DNA from: Flavobacterium eburneipallidum
GTDB taxonomy: Bacteria > Bacteroidota > Bacteroidia > Flavobacteriales > Flavobacteriaceae
DNA: 64,000 bases
NCBI RefSeq assembly: GCF_027111355.2
Contig: NZ_CP114291.2
Coordinates: 1,550,001-1,614,000 of the forward strand
Direction: 5' to 3'
Part shown: positions 43,247 to 58,800 of the stretch, in pieces
Layout: every line of letters starts with the position of its first letter
Numbering within the stretch: the first letter of the stretch is position 1
Notes under the pieces: generated by a model
The model's input: only the letters and a program-made list of their open reading frames with translations
Told to the model about the DNA's origin: nothing
Databases searched by the model: none
Made by a program: the position numbers and the translations under genes

Positions 43247-43278
43247 TTTGTGAGATTTAAAAAGAGGTGTTACATTTG
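43247..43278 (+). promoter_or_regulatory. rRNA promoter P2
   Basis: TTTG ending at 43250, 20-bp spacer, TACATTTG (43271-43278), then CACCCCGC. Confidence 0.8.
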
Positions 43279-43370
43279 CACCCCGCTAAAATAGCAACGA
43301 TCATTGATATACTGGTAAAGAATTGAGAAGAAAGGGAGAAGAAATTTTCTTAAAAAAAACTTCAAAAAAG

Positions 43371-43402
43371 TTTGCCAGATTGAAAAAGAGTTACTACTTT
43401 TG
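43371..43402 (+). promoter_or_regulatory. rRNA promoter P3
   Basis: TTTG ending at 43374, 20-bp spacer, TACTTTTG (43395-43402), then CACCCGC, the same context as P1 and P2. Confidence 0.8.
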
Positions 43403-43578
43403 CACCCGCTAAACGAAAGAATAGCGAGATATAAAAAGACACGTTCCTAGACATATTGAATTGACAGCCGTTCCGATGCAAATCGGAACAAATATAAAGA
43501 GAGTAAGAGAATCGGAAGATTTAAAAAACCACTAGAATTTGAGTCGAATAATAAATAAGTCGCAAGACTAAACAATAT

Positions 43579-45092
<1,514 letters not shown>

Positions 45093-45215
45093 CTAGAGCT
45101 TTAGTGTTAGCTATATGCACGCTAAAGAAAGAAGACGAAAAATTCAAAAAGGTTGAATCGCAAGATTTAATTACTCTCGCTGTTAGTTCAAATAATACAA
45201 TTTTAAGTAAAACAG

Positions 45216-45289
45216 AGTCTCGTAGCTCAGCTGGTTAGAGTACTACACTGATAATGTAGGGGTCGGCAGTTCGAGTCTGCCCGGGACTA
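45216..45289 (+). tRNA. tRNA-Ile (GAT)
   Basis: Acceptor AGTCTCG/CGGGACT (one T-G), anticodon stem CTACA/TGTAG around CTGATAA (anticodon GAT), T loop GTTCGAGTC. It is in the 16S-23S spacer, the usual place for this tRNA. Confidence 0.95.
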
Positions 45290-45380
45290 CTATTTTAACT
45301 TAAGAAAGGAAATTTTAGAGGTTGAGTGAAGCCGTTTTAAGTAGTGTTAACTGAAAACTGTTAACTGACAACTAAAAAAT

Positions 45381-45454
45381 GGGGGATTAGCTCAGCTGGC
45401 TAGAGCGCCTGCCTTGCACGCAGGAGGTCAACGGTTCGACTCCGTTATTCTCCA
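45381..45454 (+). tRNA. tRNA-Ala (TGC)
   Basis: Acceptor GGGGGAT/ATTCTCC with wobble pairs, anticodon stem CCTGC/GCAGG around CTTGCAC (anticodon TGC). Second spacer tRNA. Confidence 0.95.
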
Positions 45455-45646
45455 CAAAAAAGAGTGATCAGATTGCAGTGATTAGTATTCAGTTTAACTG
45501 GATACTCAAAATTGAACACTGAACACTTATTTTAAAGTTCATTGACATATTGAGATAAGAAATAATAAAAAGTAGAAAGCGTTTTTTGCTATGCAAATAG
45601 TAAAAGACAAAAAAAACGGTCGTAATTGATTTTACGATTGGTACAA

Positions 45647-48530
<2,884 letters not shown>

Positions 48531-48677
48531 CCTTTTCCCGAGCCGCAAGGCTCGGGGAGAAACTTTCTAATACTTTTTATATTCTTTATCTCAGTATGTT
48601 AAGATATTATTGCAATTTTTAATTTTTAATTCGAAATTTTTAATTGCAAATAATTGCCCAAAGCAATTATAACCTCT

Positions 48678-48786
48678 TAAGGTGGTTATTGCGGCGGGGC
48701 TCACCTCTTCCCATCCCGAACAGAGTAGTTAAGCCCGCCTGCGCAGATGGTACTGCAGTTATGTGGGAGAGTATGTCGTCGCCTTT
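48678..48786 (+). rRNA. rrf: 5S ribosomal RNA
   Basis: Contains CCCATCCCGAACAGAGTAGTTAAGCC-type loops, GATGGTACTGC and GTGGGAGAGTATGTCG; helix I pairs AAGG with CCTT. Length about 109 nt. Confidence 0.92.
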
Positions 48787-48792
48787 CTTTTG

Positions 48793-48825
48793 AAAACCCT
48801 TCATCAATAGATGAAGGGTTTTTTG
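48793..48825 (+). terminator. Terminator of the rRNA operon
   Basis: AAAACCCTTCATC/GATGAAGGGTTTT around a 4-nt loop followed by T tract. The next 530 bp (48826-49355) are AT-rich and hold no gene that I can support. Confidence 0.9.
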
Positions 48826-49354
48826 TTTTAACTCGATTTGAGAAAGTTTTTGGAAATATTAAATGAATCGGATTAATCCTAGATCTGTGGATCAATAAGA
48901 ATTAAGCATAAATATTAGTTAGTCTTAAAAGGAAGAATTCTTACGTTTCTTTCTTTTGCTCAATTGTGTGTTAAAGGATTTAATTTAACTTTGAAAATCA
49001 CGTATTGTTTGTTTTGTCAAAATAAATAGTTTAATGTAGATTGATGATCATTTATCATCGTTCAAGGTATTATATTAAAAGACATAATTCTGATTGTTTT
49101 TTTCTGTCGATTTGGTCAATCAACTTAATTAAATAATTTATTAGCTTTTTTTCCAAAGATTTTACCTAATTCTTGTCACATCTAATGCACTTTTGAATGT
49201 TTAATATAAATAGATTTTGATTCTATAAAAACAATTAAAGGGTGATCTGTATATTTTTGTTTAATTTTTTAATAGAATATTTTATAAAATCTATTATCTC
49301 TATTTTAATGCTTTAATTTGATAAATTTAAGATGAATGAATTTATAAAAACACA

Positions 49355-49393
49355 TAAAAAAGTCCCATTTTGATAGCAAAATGGGACTTTTTT
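49355..49393. terminator. Terminator after the small barrel gene
   Basis: AAAAAGTCCCATTTTG and CAAAATGGGACTTTTT face each other, symmetrical A and T tracts; acts at least on the minus strand for the gene ending at 49411. Confidence 0.85.
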
Positions 49394-49410
49394 ATGAAAT
49401 TGTGATTGTA

Positions 49411-49896
49411 TTAAAATCTGTATCTGATTGCTAAAGCGATATCAGAACTGTAATTATCACCATAGTAATTAACTGCACCAATTTCTGGTCTAAAATCCAA
49501 TGAAAGTAAAATTGGCACTTCTTTGAAGCCATATTCTATACCAATATCTCCAGCTGCAAAAGCAAATGTTCCGTTATCTTTGTTGTTACCATTGTTGTAG
49601 CTCCAACTTCCAACACCACCACCAATACCAGCATACCAGTTGAATCCTCCGTCAATATTCCATACCCATTGGTATAAACCTGTAAGCTTGAAACCATCAA
49701 CATTGTCGTTATTTCTCCAACCTAAATCCAATTCTAATCGGTTGTTGTCAGACAATCCTCTTTGATACGATATTTCACCACCAAAACCGTTGTTGTCTCC
49801 TAAACGCAATCCTAGAGCGTTTTTCGAAATGTCTTGAGCCTGTGCAGCGAATGTTAATCCCATTAACATTATAGCCGATAAAATAATTTTTTTCAT
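49411..49896 (-). CDS. Small outer-membrane beta-barrel protein
   Basis: A 161-aa protein with a signal peptide (cleavage near FAAQAQ). Alternating strands with YQRGLSDNNRLELDLGWRN, WYAGIGGGVGSW and a final strand ending in IRYRF with terminal Phe, as expected for an 8-stranded OmpW/OmpX-like barrel. Abundant Asn/Gly in loops. The exact role is unknown. It is divergent from aroC, separated by 201 bp. Confidence 0.75.
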   Translation of the reverse strand: MKKIILSAIMLMGLTFAAQAQDISKNALGLRLGDNNGFGGEISYQRGLSDNNRLELDLGWRNNDNVDGFKLTGLYQWVWNIDGGFNWYAGIGGGVGSWSYNNGNNKDNGTFAFAAGDIGIEYGFKEVPILLSLDFRPEIGAVNYYGDNYSSDIALAIRYRF

Positions 49897-50073
49897 AATT
49901 GAGTTTTTGTTTTTACAAAGATAGAACTATCATAATGCGAAAATATTATATTTTGAATTAATAATGTTTCATAATTACCACATTTTTTTTCACAATTTGG
50001 TAAGTAGGTTCCTTGTTTAGAATAATTTGGTTTGAAATATTGCCTTAAACTTTTAAACTAAAATCTAAAATAG

Positions 50074-50081
50074 TACTTTTG
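50074..50081 (+). promoter_or_regulatory. -7 box of aroC
   Basis: TACTTTTG, perfect to consensus, 16 bp before the ATG. The -33 position shows only a TTTT stretch, so the promoter is probably weaker than the rRNA type. Confidence 0.5.
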
Positions 50082-50097
50082 TTCAAAACTAATTACA

Positions 50098-51159
50098 ATG
50101 GCAGGAAATAGCTACGGAACACTATTTAGAATAACTACTTTTGGAGAATCACACGGAGAAGCTTTAGGCGGAATAATTGATGGATGTCCATCTGGAATTG
50201 CATTGGATATGGAAGCCATTCAGTTAGAAATGTCAAGAAGAAAACCAGGGCAGTCTAAAATTGTGACTCAACGAAAAGAACCAGATGATGTTCAGTTTTT
50301 ATCTGGGATTTTTGAAGGTAAAACTACTGGAACTCCTATTGGTTTTATTATTCCGAATACCAATCAAAAATCAGATGATTACTCGCATATAAAAGACAAT
50401 TACCGACCAAGTCATGCCGATTATGTGTATGAAAAAAAATATGGTGTTCGTGATTATCGTGGTGGCGGAAGAAGTTCTGCTCGTGAAACAGCTAGTAGAG
50501 TAGTAGCTGGAGCGATTGCCAAACAAATGCTACCAGAAATAAAATTCAATGCTTATGTTTCTTCTGTTGGTCCACTTTATTTAGAAAAGCCATACCAAGA
50601 TTTAGATTTTTCAAAAATAGAAAGCAATCCAGTGCGTTGTCCAGATGAAAAAATGGCAGCTGAAATGGAGGAATATATCAAGCAAATTAAAAAAGATGGC
50701 GACACCGTTGGCGGAACTATTACTTGTGTGATTCAAAATGTACCAGTTGGTTTAGGCGAACCGGTTTTTGATAAACTCCATGCTGAATTAGGAAAAGCCA
50801 TGCTTTCGATAAATGCGGTAAAAGGCTTTGAATTTGGAAGCGGTTTCTGCGGTTCTGAAATGAAAGGAAGCGAGCATAATGATTTATACAATGCTGATGG
50901 AACTACTATAACCAATCTTTCAGGAGGAATTCAAGGGGGAATCAGCAATGGAATGGATATTTATTTTCGTGTAGCTTTCAAGCCAGTGGCAACTATTATG
51001 CAAAAACAAGATTCGTTGAATAATAAAGGAGAAATTACCGAGATGACAGGTAAAGGACGTCATGATCCTTGTGTAGTTCCTCGTGCGGTTCCTATTGTAG
51101 AGGCTATGGCAGCAATAGTTTTAGCCGATTTTTATTTGATAAATAAAACATATAAATAA
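50098..51159 (+). CDS. aroC: Chorismate synthase
   Basis: A 353-aa protein covering the full family length. Signatures: [33 protein letters not shown], the central [20 protein letters not shown] and the C-terminal [20 protein letters not shown]. It makes chorismate from EPSP using reduced FMN, the last common step of aromatic amino-acid synthesis. It stands alone; the next gene is separated by a terminator. Confidence 0.97.
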   Translation: MAGNSYGTLFRITTFGESHGEALGGIIDGCPSGIALDMEAIQLEMSRRKPGQSKIVTQRKEPDDVQFLSGIFEGKTTGTPIGFIIPNTNQKSDDYSHIKDNYRPSHADYVYEKKYGVRDYRGGGRSSARETASRVVAGAIAKQMLPEIKFNAYVSSVGPLYLEKPYQDLDFSKIESNPVRCPDEKMAAEMEEYIKQIKKDGDTVGGTITCVIQNVPVGLGEPVFDKLHAELGKAMLSINAVKGFEFGSGFCGSEMKGSEHNDLYNADGTTITNLSGGIQGGISNGMDIYFRVAFKPVATIMQKQDSLNNKGEITEMTGKGRHDPCVVPRAVPIVEAMAAIVLADFYLINKTYK

Positions 51160-51209
51160 ACGGTATTTTTAAAATAATCGTATTGTTTTTTAACAATATA
51201 CTAATTATA

Positions 51210-51251
51210 AAAAGGTGAGCTAATAATTTTTATTAGACTCACCTTTTTTTT
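51210..51251 (+). terminator. Terminator after aroC
   Basis: AAAAGGTGAG and CTCACCTTTT with an inner TAATAA/TTATTA pairing, then T tract. Confidence 0.85.
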
Positions 51252-51290
51252 GTACTTTTTATCCAGATTTAAACTTTTAAGCCCAATAAA

Positions 51291-52553
51291 ATGACTCAAA
51301 CCGAAACCTCAAAATCCACACTTTTAGGCAATCTTACGTTTCAAATTCTGATTGCTATGTTGCTTGGTGCGACTTTAGGAATTGTTATTCATAATATGTA
51401 TGATGCTTCTTTTGCTAAACAATTTAGTGATAATATTAAAATATTGGCAACCATTTTCATCCGTTTGGTACAAATGATAATTGCACCATTGGTTTTTACA
51501 ACTTTGGTTGTTGGTATTGCTAAATTGGGCGATGTCAAAACGGTAGGAAGAGTTGGAGGCAAAGCATTAGCTTGGTTTTTTAGTGCTTCATTTATGTCTT
51601 TGTTGATAGGAATGTTTTGGGTAAATGTGTTACAACCTGGAGTTGGATTGAATTTATCTGATGTTGATTTGACTTCGGCAGCAGAAGTAACTGAAAAAAC
51701 ACAACATTTTTCGGCTCAAAATTTTATAGAGCATATTTTTCCCAAGAGTATTTTTGAAGCGATGGCCAATAACGAAATCTTGCAAATTGTTGTTTTTTCT
51801 ATCTTTTTCGGATTGGCAGCAGCCTCAATTGGTACTTATGTCAAACCTATTATTTACTCATTAGACAAGACTTCACATATCATTTTAAAAATGGTCAATT
51901 ATGTGATGAAGTTTGCTCCAATGGGAGTTTTCGGAGCTATTGCTGGCGTTTTTGCTATCAAAGATTTGAATGATTTGGTGATTACCTATATCAAATATTT
52001 TAGTTCGTTCCTGGTTGGAATAGCTTCCTTATGGACTTTTCTTTTATTGATAGGTTTTATTTTTCTTGGAAGAAGATTAAAAATTTTGTTGAAACACATT
52101 ATCAGTCCATTAATTATTGCTTTTGGAACCACCAGTAGCGAAGCAGTTTTTCCTAAACTAACTGAAGAATTAGAACGATTTGGAGTCAAAGATAAAATAG
52201 TTTCTTTTATGTTACCACTGGGCTATTCTTTCAATCTGGATGGCAGTATGATGTACATGACTTTTGCTAGTTTGTTTATTGCTCAAGCCTATGGAATAGA
52301 GTTGGATTTAGGTACACAAATGATAATGCTTTTGGTGTTAATGCTAACTAGTAAAGGTATCGCTGGAGTTCCTAGAGCTAGTTTGGTTATTGTGGCTGCA
52401 ACTTGTGGTATGTTTGATATTCCTGTAGAAGGAATTGCACTTATTCTTCCTATTGATCATTTTTGTGATATGTTTAGAACCGCTACTAATGTTTTGGGCA
52501 ATGCTTTAGCAACATCAGTAGTAGGCAAATGGGAAAGCGGAAAAGAAGATTGA
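51291..52553 (+). CDS. Dicarboxylate/amino acid:cation symporter (DAACS family)
   Basis: A 420-aa protein with eight membrane helices and two re-entrant loops. Diagnostic motifs: the serine-rich GTTSSEAVFPKLTEEL, SFNLDGSMMYMTFASLFIAQ and the substrate loop AGVPRASLVIV, then LPIDHFCDMFRTATNVLGN. It imports glutamate, aspartate or C4-dicarboxylates with Na+ or H+. Gene stands alone between two terminators/gaps. Specific substrate cannot be told from these motifs. Confidence 0.9.
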   Translation: MTQTETSKSTLLGNLTFQILIAMLLGATLGIVIHNMYDASFAKQFSDNIKILATIFIRLVQMIIAPLVFTTLVVGIAKLGDVKTVGRVGGKALAWFFSASFMSLLIGMFWVNVLQPGVGLNLSDVDLTSAAEVTEKTQHFSAQNFIEHIFPKSIFEAMANNEILQIVVFSIFFGLAAASIGTYVKPIIYSLDKTSHIILKMVNYVMKFAPMGVFGAIAGVFAIKDLNDLVITYIKYFSSFLVGIASLWTFLLLIGFIFLGRRLKILLKHIISPLIIAFGTTSSEAVFPKLTEELERFGVKDKIVSFMLPLGYSFNLDGSMMYMTFASLFIAQAYGIELDLGTQMIMLLVLMLTSKGIAGVPRASLVIVAATCGMFDIPVEGIALILPIDHFCDMFRTATNVLGNALATSVVGKWESGKED

Positions 52554-52635
52554 TAATCATAATTATCAACCGTTATTGATGAAAATAATAGCGTATAAAC
52601 TTTGGAACAAAAAAATATTAGAATTTGGTTATAAT

Positions 52636-52678
52636 TTATATTTATTTATGGCTTATATTTATTTATGGCTTATATTTG
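52636..52678 (+). repeat. 17-bp tandem repeat over the histidine-kinase promoter
   Basis: Two exact copies of a 17-mer (TTATATTTATTTATGGC; 52636-52652 and 52653-52669) and a third start (52670-52677). The last copy carries TATATTTG (52671-52678), a match to TAnnTTTG 18 bp before the ATG at 52697; the first two carry TATATTTA at the same place. Confidence 0.7.
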
Positions 52679-52696
52679 AAATGAGAATATTTTGTT

Positions 52697-54919
52697 ATGC
52701 TTCAATTTAGGTTTTTTGTTTTGTTGTTTTTAATGCTGATTTCATTCAGTGTTAACTCTTTTGCACAGCAAAAAATCATTTCTAAAATACCCTCAAAAAA
52801 AGAAATAAATAAAATTGCAAAACAAGCTATAAAATACCTCAATGAATCCAATTTCGAAAAATCTATAGCTACTTCACGCAAGGTTTTGTATTATGCTAGT
52901 AGTATTCAAGATAATTATCTAATTGCAGTTTCTTACAATACAATAGCTGCTAATTTAGATGAATTAGCAGAATACGACAAAGCGATTTTTTATTACAACA
53001 AAGGCTTGTTTTATGCCAATAAAACCAATGATGATGAAATAAAAAACTTCATAAACAATAATTTAGGCAATGTATATTGTTTTGAAAAAAAGCAATATAA
53101 GAAAGGAATTGGGTTTTATGAAAAATCATTGGAATACAGTCAAAAAGCAGCTGATACTAGTCAAATGGTTTTTACAAAATTGAATATTGCTTGGGTTTAT
53201 TTTGATATAAATCAGTTTAACAAAGGAAAAAAGTATTTAGAATTTTGTAATAAATACCATCCCAAGTTTGGTGATAACACTACGATTGTTGTTCTCAATA
53301 TGCTTAATGGAATGTATTGTGCCAGCAAAAACGAAGATAAAAAGGCTGATTCCTATTTTATAAAAGCCATCGAATTAGGAACAAAAGGGAGCGAAAAGTT
53401 AGATTTATCCTATTCACATCAAGAATATTCCAAGTTTTTATTGAAAAGAGGAGATTATAAAAATGCCTACGAAAACTTGGTGATTTACAATAAAATTACA
53501 GAAGAATTATTTAATGATGAAAAGTTAAAAAAAGCAGAAGTTGCAGGAATAAATCTTGAATTGGATGAGTACAAACGAGAGGTTGGTAAAATTGAAGTAG
53601 AGAAAGAAGTACAAGCTGAAAGTTTGAAACAATCCAGAATTATTGTAATTCTTTTTGTTTTAGTATTGTTAGTATTGTTGCTGTTACTTAATTCGTTATT
53701 CAAAAATTATAAGTTTAAGAAAAAAACCAATAGAGAACTTATTATTGCTAATCAGGAACTTAAAATTGCTAAAGAAAAAGCCGAAGAAGGCTCCTTACTC
53801 AAAACACAATTTGTATCAACAATGAGCCATGAATTGAGAACGCCGTTGTATGGAGTAATTGGAATTACAAATATGCTTTTAGACGAACATAAGGAATTAG
53901 AAAATAGTCCACATTTGAGTTCTCTAAAGTTTTCTGCTCGATATTTATTATCGCTGGTTAATGATATTTTGCAGATTAATAAAATTGAAGAAAACAGAAT
54001 TGTACTAGAAAATTTAGCATTCAATATCGCTGATGAAATCACGATGATAAAAAATTCACTTTCTTTTATCGCTCAAAATAATAAGAATGAAGTTGTTGTA
54101 AAAGTCGATTCGGCTATTCCAGAGTATTTGATTGGAGATAAATTAAGATTCTCTCAAATTGTAATGAATTTAGTAAGCAATGCACTAAAATTTACCAAAA
54201 ACGGAGAAGTAATCATTACTGCTGATTTGGTCAAAGTAGAAAATAAATTACATTATATTGAATTTAAAATCAAAGACAACGGAATAGGAATAGCTACTAC
54301 AGATCAGGATAAGATTTTTGAAAAATTTGTTCAAGTCGGTAGAAATGAGAATGATTATCAAGGAACAGGACTTGGATTAGCCATTGTAAAGCGATTATTG
54401 ACTTTGTTTAAAAGCGATATTCAACTTGAAAGTAAAGTAGGAGAGGGAACTCAATTCAAATTTACCATAGCCTTTGAGTATGATTTGGCTAAAACAAAAG
54501 AGCTAATCAATGATATTACGGTTGACTTGAGTTCGAGTCAGATTTATAAAATACTAGTGGTAGAAGATAATAAGATAAACCAAATTGTAACTCAAAAAAT
54601 TATCGAAAAGAATTTTTGCAGTTGCAGTATTGTAGATGATGGATTTCAGGCTATAGAGCTTGTGAGCAAAGAAAAATTTGATGTCATTTTAATGGATATA
54701 AATATGCCTTTGATGAACGGTTTTGAAACCACCAGAAAAATTCGCCAAAAAGGAATACAAACTCCGATTATTGCACTCACCGCTTTTGCAAAAAACGAAA
54801 TAACCGAAGAGGCTATTTCTTCAGGAATGAATGATATTATTGTAAAACCCTTTGAGCCTTTGAAGTTATTCCAAATCATAAATGATCAAATAAATAAAAA
54901 AGCGATGTTGGTGAATTGA
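52697..54919 (+). CDS. Hybrid sensor histidine kinase with TPR sensor and receiver domain
   Basis: 740 aa: signal peptide (to about SFAQQ), TPR-like helical sensor domain (about residues 35-270, e.g. YDKAIFYYNKGLFYANK), one membrane helix (about 313-336), coiled linker, HisKA with His378 in MSHELRTPLYG, HATPase_c (NALKFTKNGEV; GTGLGLAIVKRL) and a C-terminal receiver with Asp667 in ILMDINMP, Thr/Ala and Lys of IALTAFA and VKPFEP. It is a transmembrane sensor in which the kinase may pass phosphate to its own receiver. No DNA-binding output domain. The ligand is unknown. Confidence 0.92.
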   Translation: MLQFRFFVLLFLMLISFSVNSFAQQKIISKIPSKKEINKIAKQAIKYLNESNFEKSIATSRKVLYYASSIQDNYLIAVSYNTIAANLDELAEYDKAIFYYNKGLFYANKTNDDEIKNFINNNLGNVYCFEKKQYKKGIGFYEKSLEYSQKAADTSQMVFTKLNIAWVYFDINQFNKGKKYLEFCNKYHPKFGDNTTIVVLNMLNGMYCASKNEDKKADSYFIKAIELGTKGSEKLDLSYSHQEYSKFLLKRGDYKNAYENLVIYNKITEELFNDEKLKKAEVAGINLELDEYKREVGKIEVEKEVQAESLKQSRIIVILFVLVLLVLLLLLNSLFKNYKFKKKTNRELIIANQELKIAKEKAEEGSLLKTQFVSTMSHELRTPLYGVIGITNMLLDEHKELENSPHLSSLKFSARYLLSLVNDILQINKIEENRIVLENLAFNIADEITMIKNSLSFIAQNNKNEVVVKVDSAIPEYLIGDKLRFSQIVMNLVSNALKFTKNGEVIITADLVKVENKLHYIEFKIKDNGIGIATTDQDKIFEKFVQVGRNENDYQGTGLGLAIVKRLLTLFKSDIQLESKVGEGTQFKFTIAFEYDLAKTKELINDITVDLSSSQIYKILVVEDNKINQIVTQKIIEKNFCSCSIVDDGFQAIELVSKEKFDVILMDINMPLMNGFETTRKIRQKGIQTPIIALTAFAKNEITEEAISSGMNDIIVKPFEPLKLFQIINDQINKKAMLVN

Positions 54920-55381
54920 TTATTTTGTTTCCTCTTGTTCTTCAAAATTATCAAAATAAGTAAAGTCTTTTGTAATGAGTCCATTTTCTATTGTGAAAAT
55001 GGTACAAATTGGCAACTCAAATTTTGAATTATCAGGAGCAGTTCCACTTGAAACAAACTCTACAACGATGTGTTTCTCTCCAGAAGGATATACTTGAATA
55101 ACTTTATCTTGCAAGTCAGGAAACACTTCATTTAGTTCCGAATATTTATCGATAATCTGTTGTCGAGTTTGTTTAACAATGCCATGACCTAATGAAGGAT
55201 CTTTAAAGTCGGCTGATTCTGTGTACATATTTGCCATTTTTGACCACTCGTGATTGTTGAAATGTTCAAAATATTGCTTTACTAGTTTTTCATTTTCTGT
55301 AGCTGCCATTTTTGATTCGTTTTTGTTAGTACAAGAAGTTAGGGTTAAAGTTGCGATAAATAGGATTAGTAAGTATTTCAT
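54920..55381 (-). CDS. SnoaL/NTF2-like lipoprotein
   Basis: The frame is open from 55447, but the ATG at 55381 starts a clean lipoprotein signal (MKYLLILFIATLTLTSC; Cys17). The remaining 135 aa form an NTF2-like cone fold: VKQYFEHFNNHEWSKMANMY, ADFKDPSLGHG, FPDLQDKVIQVYPSG and FELPICTIFTIENGLITKDF. Such domains bind small molecules or act as ester cyclases; catalytic residues are not evident. It is convergent with the histidine kinase with no gap. Confidence 0.75.
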   Translation of the reverse strand: MKYLLILFIATLTLTSCTNKNESKMAATENEKLVKQYFEHFNNHEWSKMANMYTESADFKDPSLGHGIVKQTRQQIIDKYSELNEVFPDLQDKVIQVYPSGEKHIVVEFVSSGTAPDNSKFELPICTIFTIENGLITKDFTYFDNFEEQEETK

Positions 55382-55863
55382 CTTTTCTTCATTTTTAGGA
55401 GTTAAACTAGCAGGGCTATTAGAAGACAAGAAATGTGTTTTTTCCATCTGTCATTCTATTTTAATTTTTTCTTTTCAAATTTAATAATTTTTTCCTGTTA
55501 ATTTCAAAAGAGAGCTAGGCTGCCATTATGAAATTAATTTATGCTCTCAAGTTAAATTAAATCACTTCATTGTAAAAATTGCCTTTCATGAATGTTAAAT
55601 TACAAATTAAATTACATATCCTGTAAATTTTATATGTTTAATTTTATTTATCTTTAATAAACATCTAAAAGTATTAATTATTTGTTTTTCAATTGTTTGA
55701 ATTACAAATATTCAATATTTTAACATTCTTAAATATAAAGTATTGATAACTAATAAGATGAAGTCAAGCAGTACAGGACAGGACAGGATACGTTTTTGTG
55801 AGTGAAAATCTATATTAGCTCCAAACTAAATTCTCTTATAACCAAAAAACAACTAAAAAATTT

Positions 55864-58800
55864 ATGAAAAAAAATTCCTTACCATTTAAGCAATTGCTTA
55901 AAATTTTTATGCTTTGTGGCTTGATGTCAAATCTTGGTGATTTGAATGCACAAACCCTAGCATTTCCAGAAGCTACAGGTTTTGGTAGATACACTACAGG
56001 GGCTCGAGGAGCAGCTAATCCTCAAATTTATTTGGTAACCAATTTGAATGATAGCGGACCAGGTTCTTTTAGAGACGCTGTTAGTCAAGAAGGTCGATTT
56101 GTGATTTTTAGAGTAGGTGGTATAATCAATACAGCAACTCAAATTGTAATACCTAAAAATACCACCATTGCTGGGCAAACTGCCACTGGAGAAGGAATTG
56201 TGTTCTTGGGACAAAGAGTAACATTTTCTGGAGCAAGCAATACAATTGCTCGTTATATGCGTATTCGTTATGGTGGAACTGCACAAAATCAAGACACTTC
56301 AGGTTTGTCTAACGGAGCCAATATGATTTTTGATCACATGTCTTTTACTTGGGGAACAGACGAAGTTTTTTCTATCAACTGGGATAACAAAGGTACAAGT
56401 CCAGATAATATCACTATTCAAAATTCCATTATTGGTCAAGCTTTACACCGTCATAATCACTCTGCTGGAGGTTTAATTCAGCCACCAGATGGAGGTAAAG
56501 TCAGCTTGATAGGGAATTTGTATATCTGTAACAAAACCCGAAATAATAAGATAAAAGGAATTAACGAGTTTGTAAACAACGTAGTGTATAACTGGGGTAA
56601 TTATGGAAATACGTACGGACATTCTGAATCTGGAGAAGCCTACATCATGGGAGGAGACTCGGCAGGAAGATCGGATGTGAATATTATTAATAATTACTTT
56701 ATTGGAGGACCAAATACAGGAACTTCTGTAAGCACCCCTTTCAACAGAGGAAATGAGAACTTCTATTTGTACGGTCCAGGCAATTATTTTGATAATAATA
56801 GAAATGGTATTTTAGATGGTAATTTGGTTCCACAAGATTTAACGGGTTTTCCAGTAGGAACAGATGCGACAAATATTTTGTCAACTCCGTATGATTATCC
56901 AATGAAGAATACTACGTTATCAGCTGTAGATGCTTACAATAAAATTGTAGAAAGTGCAGGAGCTTCATATCCAAGACGTGATCAGGTAGAAAATCTAATG
57001 ATTTCTGACTTGAGCTCTAAAGGAACAGCTGGGACTTATGTGTATGTGCAAACGAATTTGAGAGATCAGTTTGGATTTACAAATGGTGGTGCGGGTCATG
57101 TTTATGGTGCACCAGCTCCTTTGGATACAGATAATGATGGTATGCCAGATGCTTGGGAAGATGCTAATGGATTGAATAAAAATGTTTTTGATGGTTTGAA
57201 TGTAAGTGCCACTCAAGCTCCTTATTTGAATATTGAAGTGTATATTAACGGATTGACCAATACCATACCACCTGATTTTATTATTCCACCGTCAAATTTG
57301 AATTTTACAAACGTGGCCTCTACAGAAGTTCCACCATCCAGTTCTTTGACACTGAATTGGACTGATGGTGCTACTAACGAAACCAATTATGTTGTTGAAC
57401 GTTCTACAAACGGAACGAATTATACAGTAGTAGCTACATTAGGCGCAGATGTTACAACTTATAACGACACTAACTTGACGCCAAATACAATGTATTATTA
57501 TCAAGTTAAAGCAATCAATACAACAGAAGCATCGGTTTATGCAGGAACTTCTATAACTACTCCACCAATTCCGTCGGCACCTGCAAAAACAGCCACACCA
57601 ACTCCTGCTAATGCTTCAAATACAGTAGAATTAGTTGGCGGTAATACCACTTTGAAATGGACAGGAAGTTCTAATACAACTACTTATTCTGTATATTTAG
57701 GTACAGATCCTTCTAATTTGACAAAACTAGGCGATGTTGCTTATGCAGCAGCTCCGTCCTATTTAGCTACAGGTTTAAGTCCTGCAACTACTTATTATTG
57801 GAGAGTTGATGCAACTAATGTAAAAGGAACTGCAACAGGTGATGTGTGGAGTTTTAGTGCACTAACACCAAGTTTAGTAGGTCATTGGCCGTTTAAAGAA
57901 GCTCCTCTAGAAGGAGAAAAAATTGCAGATTTAACAACTTATGCTAATGATGGATTGCTAGATGTTGCCTATGATAATGCTAATGTTAGAGTGGCAGGAA
58001 AGCACAACAATGCCTTGGATTTAACAACATCTTCGAGTGCGATGTATTTGGCAAGTATTCCAAATCAAGATCATATTCTATTTGATAGAAATTCGTTTAC
58101 AGTTTCTTATTGGATGAAAGCAGCTCCAAGTTTATTGCCAACTAATACTGCAACAAGTCTTTATGTTTTATGTAAAGGATCAATCACAAAAAATGCAACA
58201 ACTGGTGCTACAGGTAAACGTTTTGACGTGGAAGTAAAAGGTGGTTTATTGCGTTTTGCAATAGATGATGATGTAACAAAACGAGAGGTTACCACTTCGG
58301 CAGCTAAATTTTTTACAGGAAATTGGGTAAATGTAATTATAATGAGAGATATGGTTGCTCGCAAAATTAGAATTTATACTGATGGTGTTTTTTCTGCAGA
58401 ACTGGACGAAACCGCAGTAACAGGTATTGGTGAAGCAAGTGATTTTGTGATTGGGAATATTGGTGAGTTAGAGTTCAAAGCGGCTACAAATACTCCAGCA
58501 CCATACAAAGGTTCGTTTGATGATCTAAAAATGTTTAATTATGCACTAACAGCTGCTCAAGTGACTGCTTTGTATAATCAAGATGTGTTGAGTAATGAAA
58601 AATTTAGTCAAAACAAACTAGGAGGAATCGTTTATCCTAATCCAGTAAAAGATCAAATTTTTATCACTGTTCCTAACTACAATCAAACCGAAGCAACAGT
58701 AACTTTAAGTGATATGACTGGAAAAATTATTCTTTCAGAAAAAGTAATTTCTGATAGCAATGGTTTATTCAGCGTTAATATTGCTGGCAAAAACATCAAA

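Noticed and set aside
48537..48556. Terminator directly after 23S rRNA
   Set aside because: The hairpin is strong but no T tract follows, and the 5S gene is downstream; more likely a processing stem.
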